Source: Didymella arachidicola
Taxonomy: Eukaryota > Ascomycota > Dothideomycetes > Pleosporales > Didymellaceae
DNA: 64,000 nt
Assembly (NCBI GenBank): GCA_016630955.3
Contig: CM049986.1
Span: forward strand, 2,914,001 to 2,978,000
Reading direction: 5' to 3'
Every line of letters begins with the position of its first letter. Within the stretch, counting starts at the first letter, position 1. A model generated the notes under the pieces. That model had not been told where the DNA came from. It saw nothing but the letters and a program-made list of their open reading frames with translations, and made no database searches. A program made the translations under genes and the position numbers. Below, piece after piece: positions 43,100 to 55,307 of this stretch.

Positions 43100-44653
43100 T
43101 TAGAATCCAAAGGGCATACCGCCACCCTGGAACTTGAAGCTGCCACCACCACCTGGGAAGCCTCCACCTTGTCTAAACATGAATTGCTGTCCATTGAATG
43201 GTGAGCCCTGGAAGGGATTACCGCCCTGTTGCTGCTCTGGGTTGTTTGGGTCATCACCGCGATCGAAGCGTTCCTTGAGCTCAGGGTCAGAGAGGACTTC
43301 ATATGCTTCGTTGACGGCGGCCATCTTCTTCTGCGCCTCCTCAGGGGTCATGCCCTGAGCCCCAGCCTTGTCAGGGTGATACATCTTTGTCGCCTTGCGC
43401 CATGCCTTCTTGATCTCACGGTCTTCGGCATCGCGCGTCAGACCGAGAACCTTGTAGTAGTCCTTGGTCTTTGAGCGTTTAAGAAGGGTGTGTGCTTTTT
43501 GGAGTAGCTCCTGAACGCGTTGGTGCTGGTGGTGTTCCTTTGCGTGTTCGAGCGTGCGGACTGCCTCCTCAAATTCGTCCTTTTCGAGTTCGCGTTGAGC
43601 GTGATTGATGAGACCATGGAGGGAATCTGGGTTTAATGTAAGAGCTTCGGTACAATAGGGCGTGCCCTTCTTGAGGTTGTTCATTTCGTTGTAGGCTTCG
43701 CAGGTCATTTCGAGAAGCTGGGTATAGAGCCCGGAAGGCGAGTTCTTGTAGATGTAGCCCGCTTCGACGTAGTCTTGGAAGTCCTGCTTGATCTCCTTCA
43801 AGAGGCCAGGCTCCTCCTCGCCGCGGTCGATCAACAGCTTCGATGCTGTCGCGAACTGCCGCCTCTCGAAGTTGTTCTTGAGCTTCTTGATATGCTTCTC
43901 GAGGTTCTTCTCTCGTCGCCTGAGCTTCATGCAAGGCTTGGAGTCGGGATCGGACTGCAGGCATTGTGCGATGTGCTTGAGACCTTTTTCCGTCTCGCCG
44001 AGAGAGTAGAAGGCCATGGCTGAACTCTGGAGATGGGGCTCGACGTCGCCCTTGTTGATCTGCAAGAGGTGCTGCAGGTCGGCGATGCCCTCGACAACCT
44101 CGCCCTTCTCGAATCGACATCTAGCCCTGGTCTTGCGAATGTCGTACGCAGCACCTGCCACGACGATGGCCGTCCCTGCCTGCTGGATACATGCGTCCCA
44201 GTCGCCCTTCTCAGCCGCCTCTTGTGCGATGATGGCGGCGCCCGCTGCCTCATCAAGCTGTGCGATCTCTTCGGACTTGTTTGCTGCCTCGTAGTCCTTG
44301 CGCGCCGCGACCCAATCCGCCTTCCTCGCCTTTATCTTGGCCCTCTGCAACAAAGCGCCCTCGAACCCAGGCTTCAGATCCAGCACCTTGTTGAAGTCGT
44401 GCTCGGCCTGCTGCGTCCTGCCGAGGGAGAGGTAGGCGGCGCCGCGCCTGAAGAAGGTGAGGTAGTTCTTGGGGTCGCGCTGGATGGCCACGTCGAAGTA
44501 GGTGAGCGCATCCTGGGCGTTGCCGGTGGCGAGTTTGACACCGGCATCCTTGATCAGCTGCGACACGGGGATGTCGGCGGGGATGTCGGCGGGAGACAGG
44601 GCGCTGGCCAGAGGGAGCAGGCCCAAGGCGAGTGAGGACAGGCGCAGTATCAT
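43100..44653 (-). CDS. ER-lumenal TPR and DnaJ co-chaperone (DNAJC3/P58IPK-like)
   Basis: A single exon of 517 residues from the ATG at 44653. An in-frame extension upstream lacks a signal peptide and is rejected. MILRLSSLALGLLPLASALS is a signal peptide. TPR repeats cover about residues 30-390 (for example ALTYFDVAIQRDPKNYLTFFRRGAAYLSLG). The J domain follows at about 405-470 with DYYKVLGL and the HPD motif in KMYHPDKAG. The C-terminus is Gly/Phe-rich (GGGFPGGGGSFKFQGGG). Proteins of this design bring unfolded clients to the BiP/Kar2 ATPase in the ER and are induced in the unfolded protein response. No HDEL-type signal is present. Confidence 0.92.
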   Translation of the reverse strand: MILRLSSLALGLLPLASALSPADIPADIPVSQLIKDAGVKLATGNAQDALTYFDVAIQRDPKNYLTFFRRGAAYLSLGRTQQAEHDFNKVLDLKPGFEGALLQRAKIKARKADWVAARKDYEAANKSEEIAQLDEAAGAAIIAQEAAEKGDWDACIQQAGTAIVVAGAAYDIRKTRARCRFEKGEVVEGIADLQHLLQINKGDVEPHLQSSAMAFYSLGETEKGLKHIAQCLQSDPDSKPCMKLRRREKNLEKHIKKLKNNFERRQFATASKLLIDRGEEEPGLLKEIKQDFQDYVEAGYIYKNSPSGLYTQLLEMTCEAYNEMNNLKKGTPYCTEALTLNPDSLHGLINHAQRELEKDEFEEAVRTLEHAKEHHQHQRVQELLQKAHTLLKRSKTKDYYKVLGLTRDAEDREIKKAWRKATKMYHPDKAGAQGMTPEEAQKKMAAVNEAYEVLSDPELKERFDRGDDPNNPEQQQGGNPFQGSPFNGQQFMFRQGGGFPGGGGSFKFQGGGMPFGF

Positions 44654-45052
44654 GGTGGCGAGTCGTGGGACGTGCAGTGAGTGACGGCGAGGGCGGGGGT
44701 CGAACAGCAGAAACCTCGAGGAACACACTGGAGTGGGCGTGCTAGGGCATGGGCGGCGCGGGTCTGGGGGCTTATATGAGGTCTCGTCGAGTGCGACAGG
44801 TGAAAGTTGTCCTCTTCGCCAGGGCCGCAGCCGCGCATGAACGTCGACTTGCCGAAACAAGCAGGGGCATCCCTGTCAGGCAGGCACGACCCGCAACCAC
44901 CACCGATGACGCGTGCCGGATGCGCATACGCCGCAGGACCAAGACGTGCCAGATAGATATCGAAGACTGCCGCACCGGCGCTCTCCTCTCTCCTTTCACC
45001 TACACCGCCTCTCCCCTCCAGAAAATCCCCCAGAGAATCCCCCTCCTCAGCC
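44654..45052. promoter_or_regulatory. Divergent promoter region (DnaJ gene / sterylglucosidase gene)
   Basis: About 400 bp separate the two start codons. I see no clear TATA box on either side. A CT-rich stretch (CTCTCCTCTCTCC) lies near 44985 before the plus-strand gene. No perfect UPR element was identified by eye. Confidence 0.5.
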
Positions 45053-47414
45053 ATGTCGCAAATCAGACTGCACATCGACGGGCGCACGTTCCGTGATCCC
45101 CAGAACCGTGAGGTCACACTCCATGGCATCAATTGCGCCGCCGACGCGAAGCTCCCCGCAACCCCAGATCTGCCATCCCACGTTTCTGAAAAGTTCTTCG
45201 ACGGCGACAACGTGTCTTTTGTCAACCGACCATTCCCTCTAGTGGACGCTGGCACGCATTTCTCACGATTGAGGAGCTGGGGCTACAACACATTACGCTA
45301 CATCTTTACATGGGAGGCGATAGAGCATGCAGGCCCAGGCAAGTACGACGAAGAGTGGATAGAACACACCATCTCGGTGTTGAGAAAGGCCAAAGAGTAT
45401 GGCTTCTACATATTTATGGATCCACACCAGGATGTGGTAAGTGCTTGTTCGATTGTTTGAACCACTCACTCACTCAGGCCTCCAGTGGTCGCGGTTCTCT
45501 GGAGGCTCAGGGGCGCCCATGTGGACGCTCTACGCATGCGGTCTTGATCCACAACATTTCGCCGTCACCGAAGCATCGCTCGTGCAAAACACGTATCCTG
45601 AGCCGGACAAGTTCCCCAAGATGATCTGGGCGACCAATTACACACGACTTGCCTGCCAAGTTCTCTTCACACTGTTCTTCGGTGGAAGAGACTTTGCGCC
45701 GAAAGCCATCATCGACGGCAAGAACATTCAAGACTACCTTACAGACCACTACATCGGCGCAATCGAACACCTTGCGAAGCGCATTCACGATGCGGGTGAC
45801 CTCGAATACGACCCCATCATTGGCTGGGAGAGTCTCAATGAACCCAACAAAGGCTTGATCAGCTATCAGGATATCACCGTCGTTCCCAAGGAGCAGCAAC
45901 TCAAGAAGGGCACGACACCTACTGCGTGGCAAGCTATACTAACCGGATCTGGTCGGGCTTGCGAGGTTGAGACCTGGGACTTTGGCGGCATGGGGCCTTA
46001 CAAGTCAGGGACAGCATTGATCGACCCGGAGGGCAAGTCAGTGTGGCTTTCGAAAGATTATGATGAGGGCCACTACGACTGGAAACGCGATCCCGGATGG
46101 AAGCTTGGCGAATGCATCTGGGCGCAGCACGGCGTCTGGGATCCATCTACCGACACTGTCCTCAAGAAAGACCATTTTGGGAAAGACCCAAAGAATGGCG
46201 CCACAATCGACACCGAGTACTTCACAAACCACTACTGGATGGCGCATTACCGAGCGTATAGCAAGATGATCAAGTCAGTCTTCCCCGATTCGCTCATGTT
46301 TTTCCAACCTCCAGTCCTCGAGATACCGCCTAAAATCAAAGGCACACCGGACGACGATCCCAATCTGATCTTCTCACCCCATTTCTACGACGGCATCACG
46401 CTGCTGACGAAGAAGTGGAACCGAGTGTGGAATATTGATGTCTTCGGCGTACTGCGAGGGAAGTACTTGACGCCCGCATTCGCTATCAAGATTGGAGAGA
46501 GTGCCATCAGGAACTGCTTCTCCCACCAGCTGACCGCCATCCGCGAAGAGGGCACAGAGTACACGGGCGTACATCCGTGCATCTTCACCGAGATTGGCAT
46601 TCCGTACGACATGGACGACAAGTACGCGTATAAGACAGGCAACTACAGTAGTCAAATTGCAGCCCTAGACGCGAACCACTTTGCGCTCGAAGATAGTCAC
46701 GCCAACGGCTTCGCTCTATGGACCTACGTCGCAACTGTGAGTCACTGAGTTGATGTGATAGGACCTTAAGTTGACGAACTACAGAACTCACATTACTGGG
46801 GCGATCAGTGGAACGGCGAAGACCTTTCCATTTTTTCACAGGACGACAAAGCTGTGCCAGCAGGTGCCTTCTCCCAGACGGACTCTCGTGCGTCACTCGA
46901 CACCAACGCTCCTTCCTTCTCAAGAGCTCAAGCATCATCAGATAATCTCAGTGTGACGCCTAGCACGCTCAAGAAGACCATTACAGAAGAGCGCATGGTT
47001 TCAAGCAGAAGGGACGGAGACGTCGCAGGCCTTCGTGCAGCTGAAGCGTTCATTCGTCCCACGCCGGTTGCTGTGCATGGAGACATCTCGTCGTACGGTT
47101 TCGACTTGAAGTCCTGCACATTCAAGCTTGCACTGCACGCACCGAGCTCGACACCAGAGGATGCACCAACGGTCGTCTACCTTCCAGAGTTTCATTTCCC
47201 AACCTCGACAGTCGAGGTGTCGGGCGGAACCTGGGAGATCAGCTCGGACGACAAGGATGGCGCCCTGAAGCAGACGCTGCGCTGGCGGCACGCCGAAGGC
47301 GACCAGACCATCACTGTCAAGGGCGTGGTGAGGAAGCAAGGCGGTGCGCTAGGCACAGATGAGGACGAGGGGTATCTGCAGCAGTGCCAGAAGCAGCAAT
47401 GCGCAGTTATGTAG
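45053..47414 (+). CDS. GH5 steryl-beta-glucosidase (EGCrP2/Egh1-type)
   Basis: Three exons, 45053-45436, 45486-46736 and 46785-47414, give 754 residues with both short introns in frame. Features of the fungal ergosteryl-glucosidase branch of GH5 are visible: an N-terminal RxVTLHGIN strand, GYNTLRYIFTWEAIE, FMDPHQDVWSRFSGGSGAP across intron 1, the acid/base Glu in GWESLNEPNKG near residue 265, and the nucleophile Glu in CIFTEIGIPYD near residue 520. A C-terminal beta domain follows, with a low-complexity linker between. These enzymes hydrolyse ergosteryl-glucoside inside the cell. There is no signal peptide, which agrees with this. The protein ends in a Cys-rich QQCQKQQCAVM, whose CAVM could be a prenylation (CaaX) box. 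Confidence 0.92.
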
Positions 47415-48227
47415 ATGCAAGCATTCACGCAGATCATCAGGAGATGGTTACACGATCTCCCCGCGAAGTCAGTGCCCCGCATGTGCAGATACGAGTTCTT
47501 GGGTCGACGGCCGGCTATCTACTCTGTCGTATCTATGTTGTGCAGTTGTTTGCTGAGGTGTGGCCAATGGCTGTCCTCTCTGATGTCATGGTCGTTCCAC
47601 CCTCAGGTCACGCCGGTCAGCCCGACGCAGCTGCGATGGCAACTGAGACTCACCGTGCTCGTCAAGGCGTGGCGTGGCCAGTCGACGGCCAGATGTAGTG
47701 CATAGTTGCAGTTGTTGCACGGCGGGCCTGGAGACGTGCAGCCATCCAGCCGGCCTCTAGGCAGCTGACACCGCGCCTGTTTGACGCGTAGCTGCCTGCT
47801 CGACGCGTCTGTGAGACGGCGCTGTGAAATATGAGTCTGGTCTCCTCGCCGTACCCTGCACACAGTGCACCCAGCAGCGCGCCATGTGTGTGTCCGCTGC
47901 AACCGTGTGCTAACGCGCTGCACCCACCGACTTTTGGGTTGAGCGGTGACGGTGCGCTGCGCCAAAGCTTCTTCGACAGGTCTTCCACCAAACTCATGCC
48001 TGCCCTCTTCTCTCTGCCAGTCAGTCTGTCCGAACGCATCCCCGCGCCGCAGATCCCCCAGAGCGCCCGCCGCCTGCCTGCCCGCCGCCTGCCTGCCTGC
48101 CTGCCTGCCTGCCTGCATCCCCTCGAACTGCGCCCGGCGTCGTATTGACCAACGACCACAGGACGTCTTTCAAGGGCTTGGCCTAGCCCCGCGCAACACG
48201 CTGCACGCCTCGGCAGCCGCGTCCACG
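47415..48227. other. Intergenic region and 5' leader of MSN5 with a CTGC microsatellite
   Basis: No convincing gene. A (CTGC)n tract lies at about 48082-48116 in the probable MSN5 leader, preceded by an imperfect copy of the same repeat. Confidence 0.6.
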
Positions 48228-51200
48228 ATGAACGCCGCAGCCCCGCACGCTCTCCAGAACGGCGGCGGTGCTGCGCCGCAGCGCAACGGCCTCGTCTCCG
48301 ACTTCTCCCAGGTGCTCGAGGCCATCCAGGCCGTGTACGCGCCCACCAGCAGCAACGAGACGCGCCGTCAAGCCACAGAGTACCTCGAGCACGCCAAGCG
48401 AGACCCCAATGCCCCCTCGCACGGCTACACGCTGGCCGCCGACCAGTCGCAGCTGGTGCACGTCAGGTACTACGGGCTCGGCCTGCTGGAGTACTCCATC
48501 AAGTACAACTGGGACGACTTCACGGCTGACCAGGGCGCCGTGCTGAAGGACTACGTGCTGGAGCTCGCCAGACACGTCACAGAGAACGACCAGGCGTACT
48601 TCAGGAACAAGGTTGCGCAGCTATGGACCGAAGTCGCCAAGCGCAGCTGGGGCGCAGAGTGGCTGAACATGGACGAGCAGCTGGTGTTACTGTGGACGAC
48701 GTCCCTCCACCACCAAGCCATCGTCCTCTACGTCCTCGAGACACTCTCAGAAGAGATCTTCAACCGCGAAGATGCCACCGCGGGCCTTCGAGGCAGCGAC
48801 CTGGGCCGCGCGTGCGTCGAGATCTTCACACCGCTGCAGGTGCTGCAGGAACACCTCCCCACACGAGACAAGAGCCTCGACGTGCGCTTCGGCGACGAGG
48901 GCTGGTTGAAGAGGCTGTGTGACAACTTGGGCTGGTGCCTGGGACAAGACTACCAGAGCCAGGAGGCTGTCCGGACATCTGGTGCCAAGACCATGAATGC
49001 GCTGCGGGCTGCGATGCCTTGGATCATTCCCAAGGCAATAGCTGCGACCGGCGTCATCGAGGCTGTCTGCAAGGCGCTTTCAGTACCTGTAGTAGAGCTG
49101 CAACTGGTAGAGATCGCCCCTGACGCTAACTTGATAGATGCTAACACGTTCAGGCTGCTGTCGAAGTCCTGCAATCCATCTACAGTCGGACGCACCTTCA
49201 CGACGACGAGTTCCAGGAGCTCGTATGTCCCATGTTCACACCCGGCAGTGTCTCGCTGCTGCGCGAGGTGTACACCTGGACAGTATCAGACATGAACATC
49301 GACGATCTAGACGACCAAAAATATACACTGTGCAAGAAGCTGTCAGAGGTAACCCCCCCCCCCCCCCCCCTGTCTGGTTCGTAACGTCCCCGTGATCTTA
49401 CTCACGACTTCATAGCTGGCCAATAGCCTTGGTCTGTTCATCGAACAGAAGCCTCAGAGTATTCCAGACAGCAGTGACCTGAATGGAGTCTTCGGGTTCC
49501 TTTACGACATTCTACGAAACCCTAGCCTCGTCGTCTCAATACCCGTTCTCCACTGCTGGACGAAGCTTTTACGGTCACGCGTCGTCCGGGACTCGGATGT
49601 CGTCAATTCGATGGTCGGTGGCCTGCTCGAGACCTGCTGCGCACGTCTGATCCGCTATGAGTCGTTGCCTGAGGACACAGAGGATATAACCCTGCAATTC
49701 CTCAACGAGGACATTGATACAGTACCCGAGCGTCACGCCTTCCTGGGAAATTACCGCAGGTTTTGTGCCGATGTCGTTGAGGTGCTTGTACGGAGGACAC
49801 CAGTGGAGGCGATGCAACACATTCTAGCTCAGGCTACCAACATGCTTTCCAATCTGTACAGCGACCAGCCCGCTTTTCAGCCACAGACGTTCTCCAAGAA
49901 CTCTGCTGCCGTCCTGCAAGTCGACGCTCAAGTCACAGTCATTGACGCAGCAATCAAGGGCTACTTGAAATGGCTAAACACTCAAGGTGAAGACATGCAA
50001 GGAGATGAGCGGAAACGCACCACTCTGGAGAACTCGTTCGAGGAGTGGGGGCGGCAGATACTCCAAGCACGATTTGAAGATCCTGAGATCGCGAAGAAAG
50101 TCATCTCGCTCATGTCTACATTCTCAACAAAAGCATTACCAGACCGCTCTGCCTTTGCCCTCAGTTTCCTTGAGTACATGCTCACCATTCGACTTGCCGA
50201 CAATCCCGACTTCGCCCAGTACTCAGATGCAGTGAAGGATCTTGAGCGCATTTGCAGTCTGGAGATGCAGAAGCTGGCGATGAAGTTCGCCGATGACTTT
50301 ATGAACGTGTACGAACAACTAGAGAACAAGATCAACGAGATGATTGCTGATCCTACGACCGACGAGCGCCAGCGAATGGCCTACTCCGCTTTCCTTTTCA
50401 TTATCATTCATAGATGTACGACATTAGACAAGGCCACGCAAGAGCAACGCATGAGGCAGATGTTGAACCAGGTCAAGGACGCCTGGGCCAATGATGGATT
50501 TTCCAAGTCCATCGCAGAGTTCCAGTCCTTCTGCGGTATCCTAGGCATGAGTCAACTGCCGGAGTTCCTTGCGGCGAACAACTTCCGTGGCGTACAGGAC
50601 TGGTCGAGTCAACCGCTGGGAAGTGATGGCCAGGTTCTGCAAGCTGCGGTCCTTGAGCGGTCACAGCAGCTGCCGTTGCGGTTGACCAAGACAATGCTCG
50701 CAGCTTCGACGGAGAAACTACGGGACGGCTCACCGGCATACGAGACCGCTGCTGCCCTCTGGGCGGAGGCCATCCCAACACTGCTTCCCAACCTCTTGCA
50801 GCTTGTTAGCCACGCCCAAGCATTCAACGACATCGAGAGCAATTGGTCACATCTACCACCTGAGCTCCAGCAGGTCATACGCAGGGTATTGACTGACCGC
50901 TTCTGGCAAGCCGGTATCTCGACTGAGAGCAGAGACGATTTCTTCGCGAGAGTCAGCGGCTCCAAGTCAACATACGAGGGCTTCGCATCGACGATTAGGG
51001 GTACCGTGCGACAAATCAGGGAAAGCTCCTACTACATCTTGTACTCTCTGACGAAATTTCGAGATCACTTCTACGGCATCTCTGAGCTTCCCGGGCCGCT
51101 TAGTCAAGCACTGTTTGGGCATGCTCATGCTTTAACAGCCCACCATCTGTCTGTTCTACTGACGGTGTCAACACATCTGATTGAGGGTTGCCCAGCGCAT

Positions 51201-52109
51201 CTTCAATCACAATTCTTACCACCTATGGTGGAGGGCCTTTTTAGGGAGCTGGACGGGAAGATCTCCGCTGAATGGAACGAGGTCGCACGTCAGGTAGCGG
51301 AGTCGGGGGACAACGACAACCTGACCGATGAAATGAAGACGGAGAGCATTCTTCGTCAGCTCACCTATTCATCGGTCTCGCTGGTCGCTGTCCTCCTTGA
51401 CTCAAGACAAGGTACGTCAGATCGCGATGAGCGCAAAGTCGTTCAAACGTGTCACACATACTGCAGATGCTAACGGGCTGCAGAATTTGGTCGTTCAGAA
51501 GACACTCCACGAGACAGCACCGGACCGCCCATGTGCGAATTCCTCCTCTCAACCTCTTCCGTACTTGAACCCATTCTTATGTTTTGCAACTCAACGATTC
51601 GCGTCCGTGACACTCGCTCTGTCGTAACAATCGTTCGCGTCCTCCGAACACTCCTCCCGCGCTTCAAAGAAAAGTCGCCCATCCGCGACTACTTCTGCAA
51701 CGACATACTCAAATCCGCCATAACATCCCTCCACGAACCTTACTTCGTCGATTGCCAGAAGGAACTCGCCAGTCTCATCGCAGGTATCATCCACCTGGAT
51801 GATGAGATTCCCAGAGCCATCATCCTGAGCTTGCCAGGAATGGGCGACTATAACCGTGTTGACCGGCGTCTTGCGAAGCTGCGCAGCACAAACCGCAGCG
51901 ACGAGCGTATGCAGCGCTCTATCGTGCTCGATCTGCTCAGCAGTATCAAAGGCGTCAGCATTCACGAGCAGGGTAAGATCCAGCGCAGCGCGCCTAAGAA
52001 GCGATCCGCCGCCATGGAGCAGTACATGGCTGTAGACCAGGCTCCCGCTATTGTCAGAGGCACAAGCCCCGGCCTCGCAGGCGTCGCGGATATGTTCGGC
52101 GAGCCTTAG
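48228..52109 (+). CDS. MSN5: Exportin Msn5 / exportin-5 family karyopherin
   Basis: Four exons, 48228-49106, 49154-49348, 49416-51411 and 51484-52109, give 1231 residues, the usual size for the family. The N-terminus has the importin-beta-type HEAT start (VLEAIQAVYAPTSSNETRRQ and HVRYYGLGLLEYSIKYNW). The exportin-1/5-like part follows (WLNMDEQLVLLWTTSLHHQ, FLYDILRNPSLVVSIPVLHCW). HEAT-repeat-like helices continue to the end. Msn5 exports phosphorylated transcription factors and other cargo from the nucleus with Ran-GTP. The ATG at 48228 is chosen because the family N-terminus starts soon after it; the open frame upstream is CTGC-repeat leader. Intron 2 contains an 18-C homopolymer right after the donor. 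Confidence 0.93.
49353..49370. repeat. Poly-C tract in MSN5 intron 2
   Basis: Eighteen consecutive C residues, four bases after the GT donor of a 67-bp intron. Length may be uncertain because homopolymers are error-prone in sequencing. Confidence 0.9.
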
Positions 52110-52562
52110 GAGGCAGCGAAGATTTCAACGGGTATTCCGAGTAAAAGTGATTGGAAACCTGGACATTGGAAGACGTGTACGCATCCACCTGGTGAAGAGC
52201 GTTGCTCCCATCGCGGCAAGAGGGGTGATGGGAAGTGTCTTGAGGAACGGTGGACGCCCACTCCGTCTGAGCTGGCCTCGCCAAGCTCGGAGGATACGTC
52301 GTCGCTGTTCCTCTCTCAGGAAGAAATGAAGAATTGATATGCATAGCGGGTCATCATTCAGGCTTTGGTGGATTGTTATAGTATTGTTAGTGTCATCGCT
52401 GGGAGTGTAGATATTGGTGTAGATATTGGTATTGATCAATTCATTAGATGGGGTAGCCACCCGTGCTCACGCCGGTCTGTGGTACATCCGTCGACTTGGC
52501 GTCAGATTATATTCTGTTGCAATGTCGTTGCCTTGACCGAATATGGGGGTGGCTTATTGCGA

Positions 52563-54778
52563 ATGTCTGCCAAGCTGAAATCGCGAGGATCTTGGCTGAG
52601 AAGGCTCTTTGGGCGTTCTGCTGTCTCTTCGACTTCGACTGCCGTGCCAGTAACAAGGTCTCCTGGAACACCAAAGTCGATGCAAACTGACGTCTCCCGA
52701 CACGATGTTCGATCGCCAAATCCGAGTGATGCCGGAGATGTGTCACCAGCTTCCCCCTTTGCCGCGGTAGAAGTGTGTCATTCCTGTTCCTCCTCCGCCA
52801 CCACCGCAGGTGCCGCCGAGGCTAGCGCCAAGGAACTTCGACTCTGCGACATATGTACCGAACATCTCCAGCGGGAGGATAAGTTCACGCAGAGAACCTG
52901 GACTACCCACAAAATCACTCTTTATTCAACGTACTGTTGTTACTGCGCTGTTCTCTGGATCTCGGTCCAGACAGTATTGGACACCAACACCCTCCTTTGT
53001 TACTTGGAGAGGAGAGAAGAAGATACTATAACAGTCTGGGAGCCATTTGGGGTCGAAGGTGGCTCCTCAGCTCGACGTTATGTTGTGTATTGGTTTGCGG
53101 AATCTAACACAAGCGTCGAACTCAGCATTTTCCGCACTTTCCATCAGAAGGAAAACGCGCAAGCAGACCCAGTGCGCTCTTTTTTGCATAACAATATACC
53201 GGTGCGGCTTGTCCTCCCGACTTCTACGCAATCTCAGGAAGCCATCGCGACTACCAAGCTCTGGTTGAATAATTGCCTGGCGACACATATGTTGAAATGT
53301 TCTGGTTTGCCTGACGAGGAAGGATGGCAGTCTAAACGGCTTGTGCGTGTTAGGAATTCAGATTTAATATACGACGTTCAACTAGTCGACGCAGAGAGTA
53401 GTGCAGCGCCGGAGTATTTCTGCTTGTCTCATCGCTGGAGGAGCGAGCAGGCATACTTCACCACCACCCGAGCTAATCTTGCAGAGCACAAGCATGGAAT
53501 ACCCTGGGACACTCTCCTAAAACTGTTTCGACAGGCCCTTGAGTTCACCACGCTTCTCGGGTCGGAGTATCTCTGGATTGATTCCCTGTGCATCGTTCAA
53601 GATGACCTTCGGGATTGGAGCCAGGAATCTAAGAGAATGGCTGCAATCTATCAGAATGCAAAGCTTACACTGGCAGCTAGCTGGGCTGAGAATGGCCATG
53701 ATGATATGTTCAGCGCTCCCAAAGAGAGTGTGCTTGGAATCAGAGTCGCAGGTTTGGATGAGGTCGGAGTTGTTGATGATATCTTCGTCCGCGTCTTGCT
53801 GCCTCACAAGCTGGAGCGATTTCCTCTTCTCAGAAGAGCCTGGACATACCAAAAGCGGCTATTATCTCCACGATACCTCCACTTCTCACCTGTTGAGCTG
53901 ATCTGGGAATGCAACACGATGTTCACTTGCCAATGCTCAGGAACTGAGATTCAAAGTGAGAGAGCATTGGGAGAACAAGTGGCTGGTCGTTTCGCGAAGG
54001 AATTTTTCTGGAAGAGAGTTGAATGGAACGTAGATAGCGAGAAATTCAGTCTTCGGTGGAAAGCTGCCACTTGGGATGCGCTTGTTCAGAAATACTCCAG
54101 CCACGGTCTCACGTACCGACAAGACAAGCTCCCCGCAATTGCAGGGATGGCTAAGAGACTAAGACAACTAGGACAAAACAGCAGGTATCTAGCTGGGCTC
54201 TGGAAGATACCTTTGTCAACAATCACATGTGGCGAGCCTCATCTGGGTCTGTAAAAACGCCTAGAGCCTCGGAATGGATTGCTCCAACGTGGTCGTGGGT
54301 ATCGGCGACAGCAGGCGTCCAATATTTGGAACAACCATGGGTCGAGCTTGAGATCAGCGATCGTATCAGGCTCCTTGATGCTAGCTGCGAGCTAATACAC
54401 GACGATGACACGCTGTGTGTGAGCTCGGCGCACATGACAATCAGCGGACCAACATTCATTGCCACCGTCCAGCATCAAGCTAGCAACGATGGAAACACTG
54501 GATGTGGACTAGAAGCAGACGGTGTCATTTCCAACAAGTTCCACATTGACTACGATTTTACTCACCCAGGAACGTTCCGAGTCAGTTCTGGCACTCCGGT
54601 GCTGTGTATGGAGGGTGGAAATGTGACGATCTACGGAGAAGATGGCTTTGAAATGCACGCCCTTATATTCTGAAGGCTTCCCAATGGCTTTCACGAGAGG
54701 ATTGGCGTAGTCGAGTGGGATGAGGATATCCGAAAGGTTTCAGATCGTGCAGAGACTGTCTCCATCGTCGTCATCTAG
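52563..54778 (+). pseudogene. HET-domain (heterokaryon incompatibility) gene with a frameshift and a TGA
   Basis: From an ATG at 52563 the frame runs to about 54205. After a Ser/Thr-rich N-terminus and a Cys-containing segment comes the HET domain: PEYFCLSHRW, LLGSEYLWIDSLCIVQDD, WSQESKRMAAIYQNAKLTLAAS and FPLLRRAWTYQKRLLSPRYLHF. Near 54205 (LAGLW) one base appears to be missing. The coherent continuation, with MWRASSG and ASEWIAPTWSWVSAT, is in another frame. That frame meets a TGA at 54671-54673 but continues in frame with a plausible C-terminus to TAG 54776-54778. HET proteins trigger incompatibility reactions or cell death. This allele is probably non-functional, or makes a protein truncated after the HET domain. 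Confidence 0.82.
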
Positions 54779-55307
54779 CCACTTATATTTGTGCTTTGTC
54801 ACACTTGCAGAATATCTACCGCATTGAGGTTCGCTGCTCTATGTGGTGTGCAGCTGTTATCCGCATATCTGACCTTCAGCAGCTGCTGGTGCTTGAGACG
54901 ATGAGTGTATCTGTGAATGACCTGCGCTCTATTATCGACATGGACTCGTAGTGAATATCAGCCAATGCATAAACATGAAATCATTCATGTGCGTCATATA
55001 CGCACAGATGATACTCAAGCACTACGTGCAGTCAATGGCTATCATAGTGCAAAGCTTTCAAGCAAATAATGGTCCTAACATGCAAACAGTATGCTCCGAG
55101 ATGTGATCTAAGAATAATCTCAATTGGGTGCCTTCGTGAGTGTGCCGAGAACCGCGCATGACATTGGCGATTGGGTGGTTCCCTGATCGACTGCTGCACC
55201 TCCATGAGGGGCACCACCCGTAATCGCCTGAACGTCCAAATTATCAGTCCCGCTCTGACTGTGTGCAGGAACAAGGTATTGGCCAGTGGGTAGACGTAGC
55301 TGAGATC
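54779..55307. other. Intergenic region between convergent genes, no gene seen
   Basis: Contains only short frames and the 3' flanks of the HET and transporter genes. Confidence 0.5.

Noticed and set aside
44654..44860. In-frame N-terminal extension of the DnaJ/TPR protein
   Set aside because: Starting there would bury the clear signal peptide at residue 70; the ATG at 44653 is preferred.
47603..48159. Long Arg/Gln/Ala frames on the minus strand
   Set aside because: They are translations of the CTGC microsatellite and GC-rich leader of MSN5.
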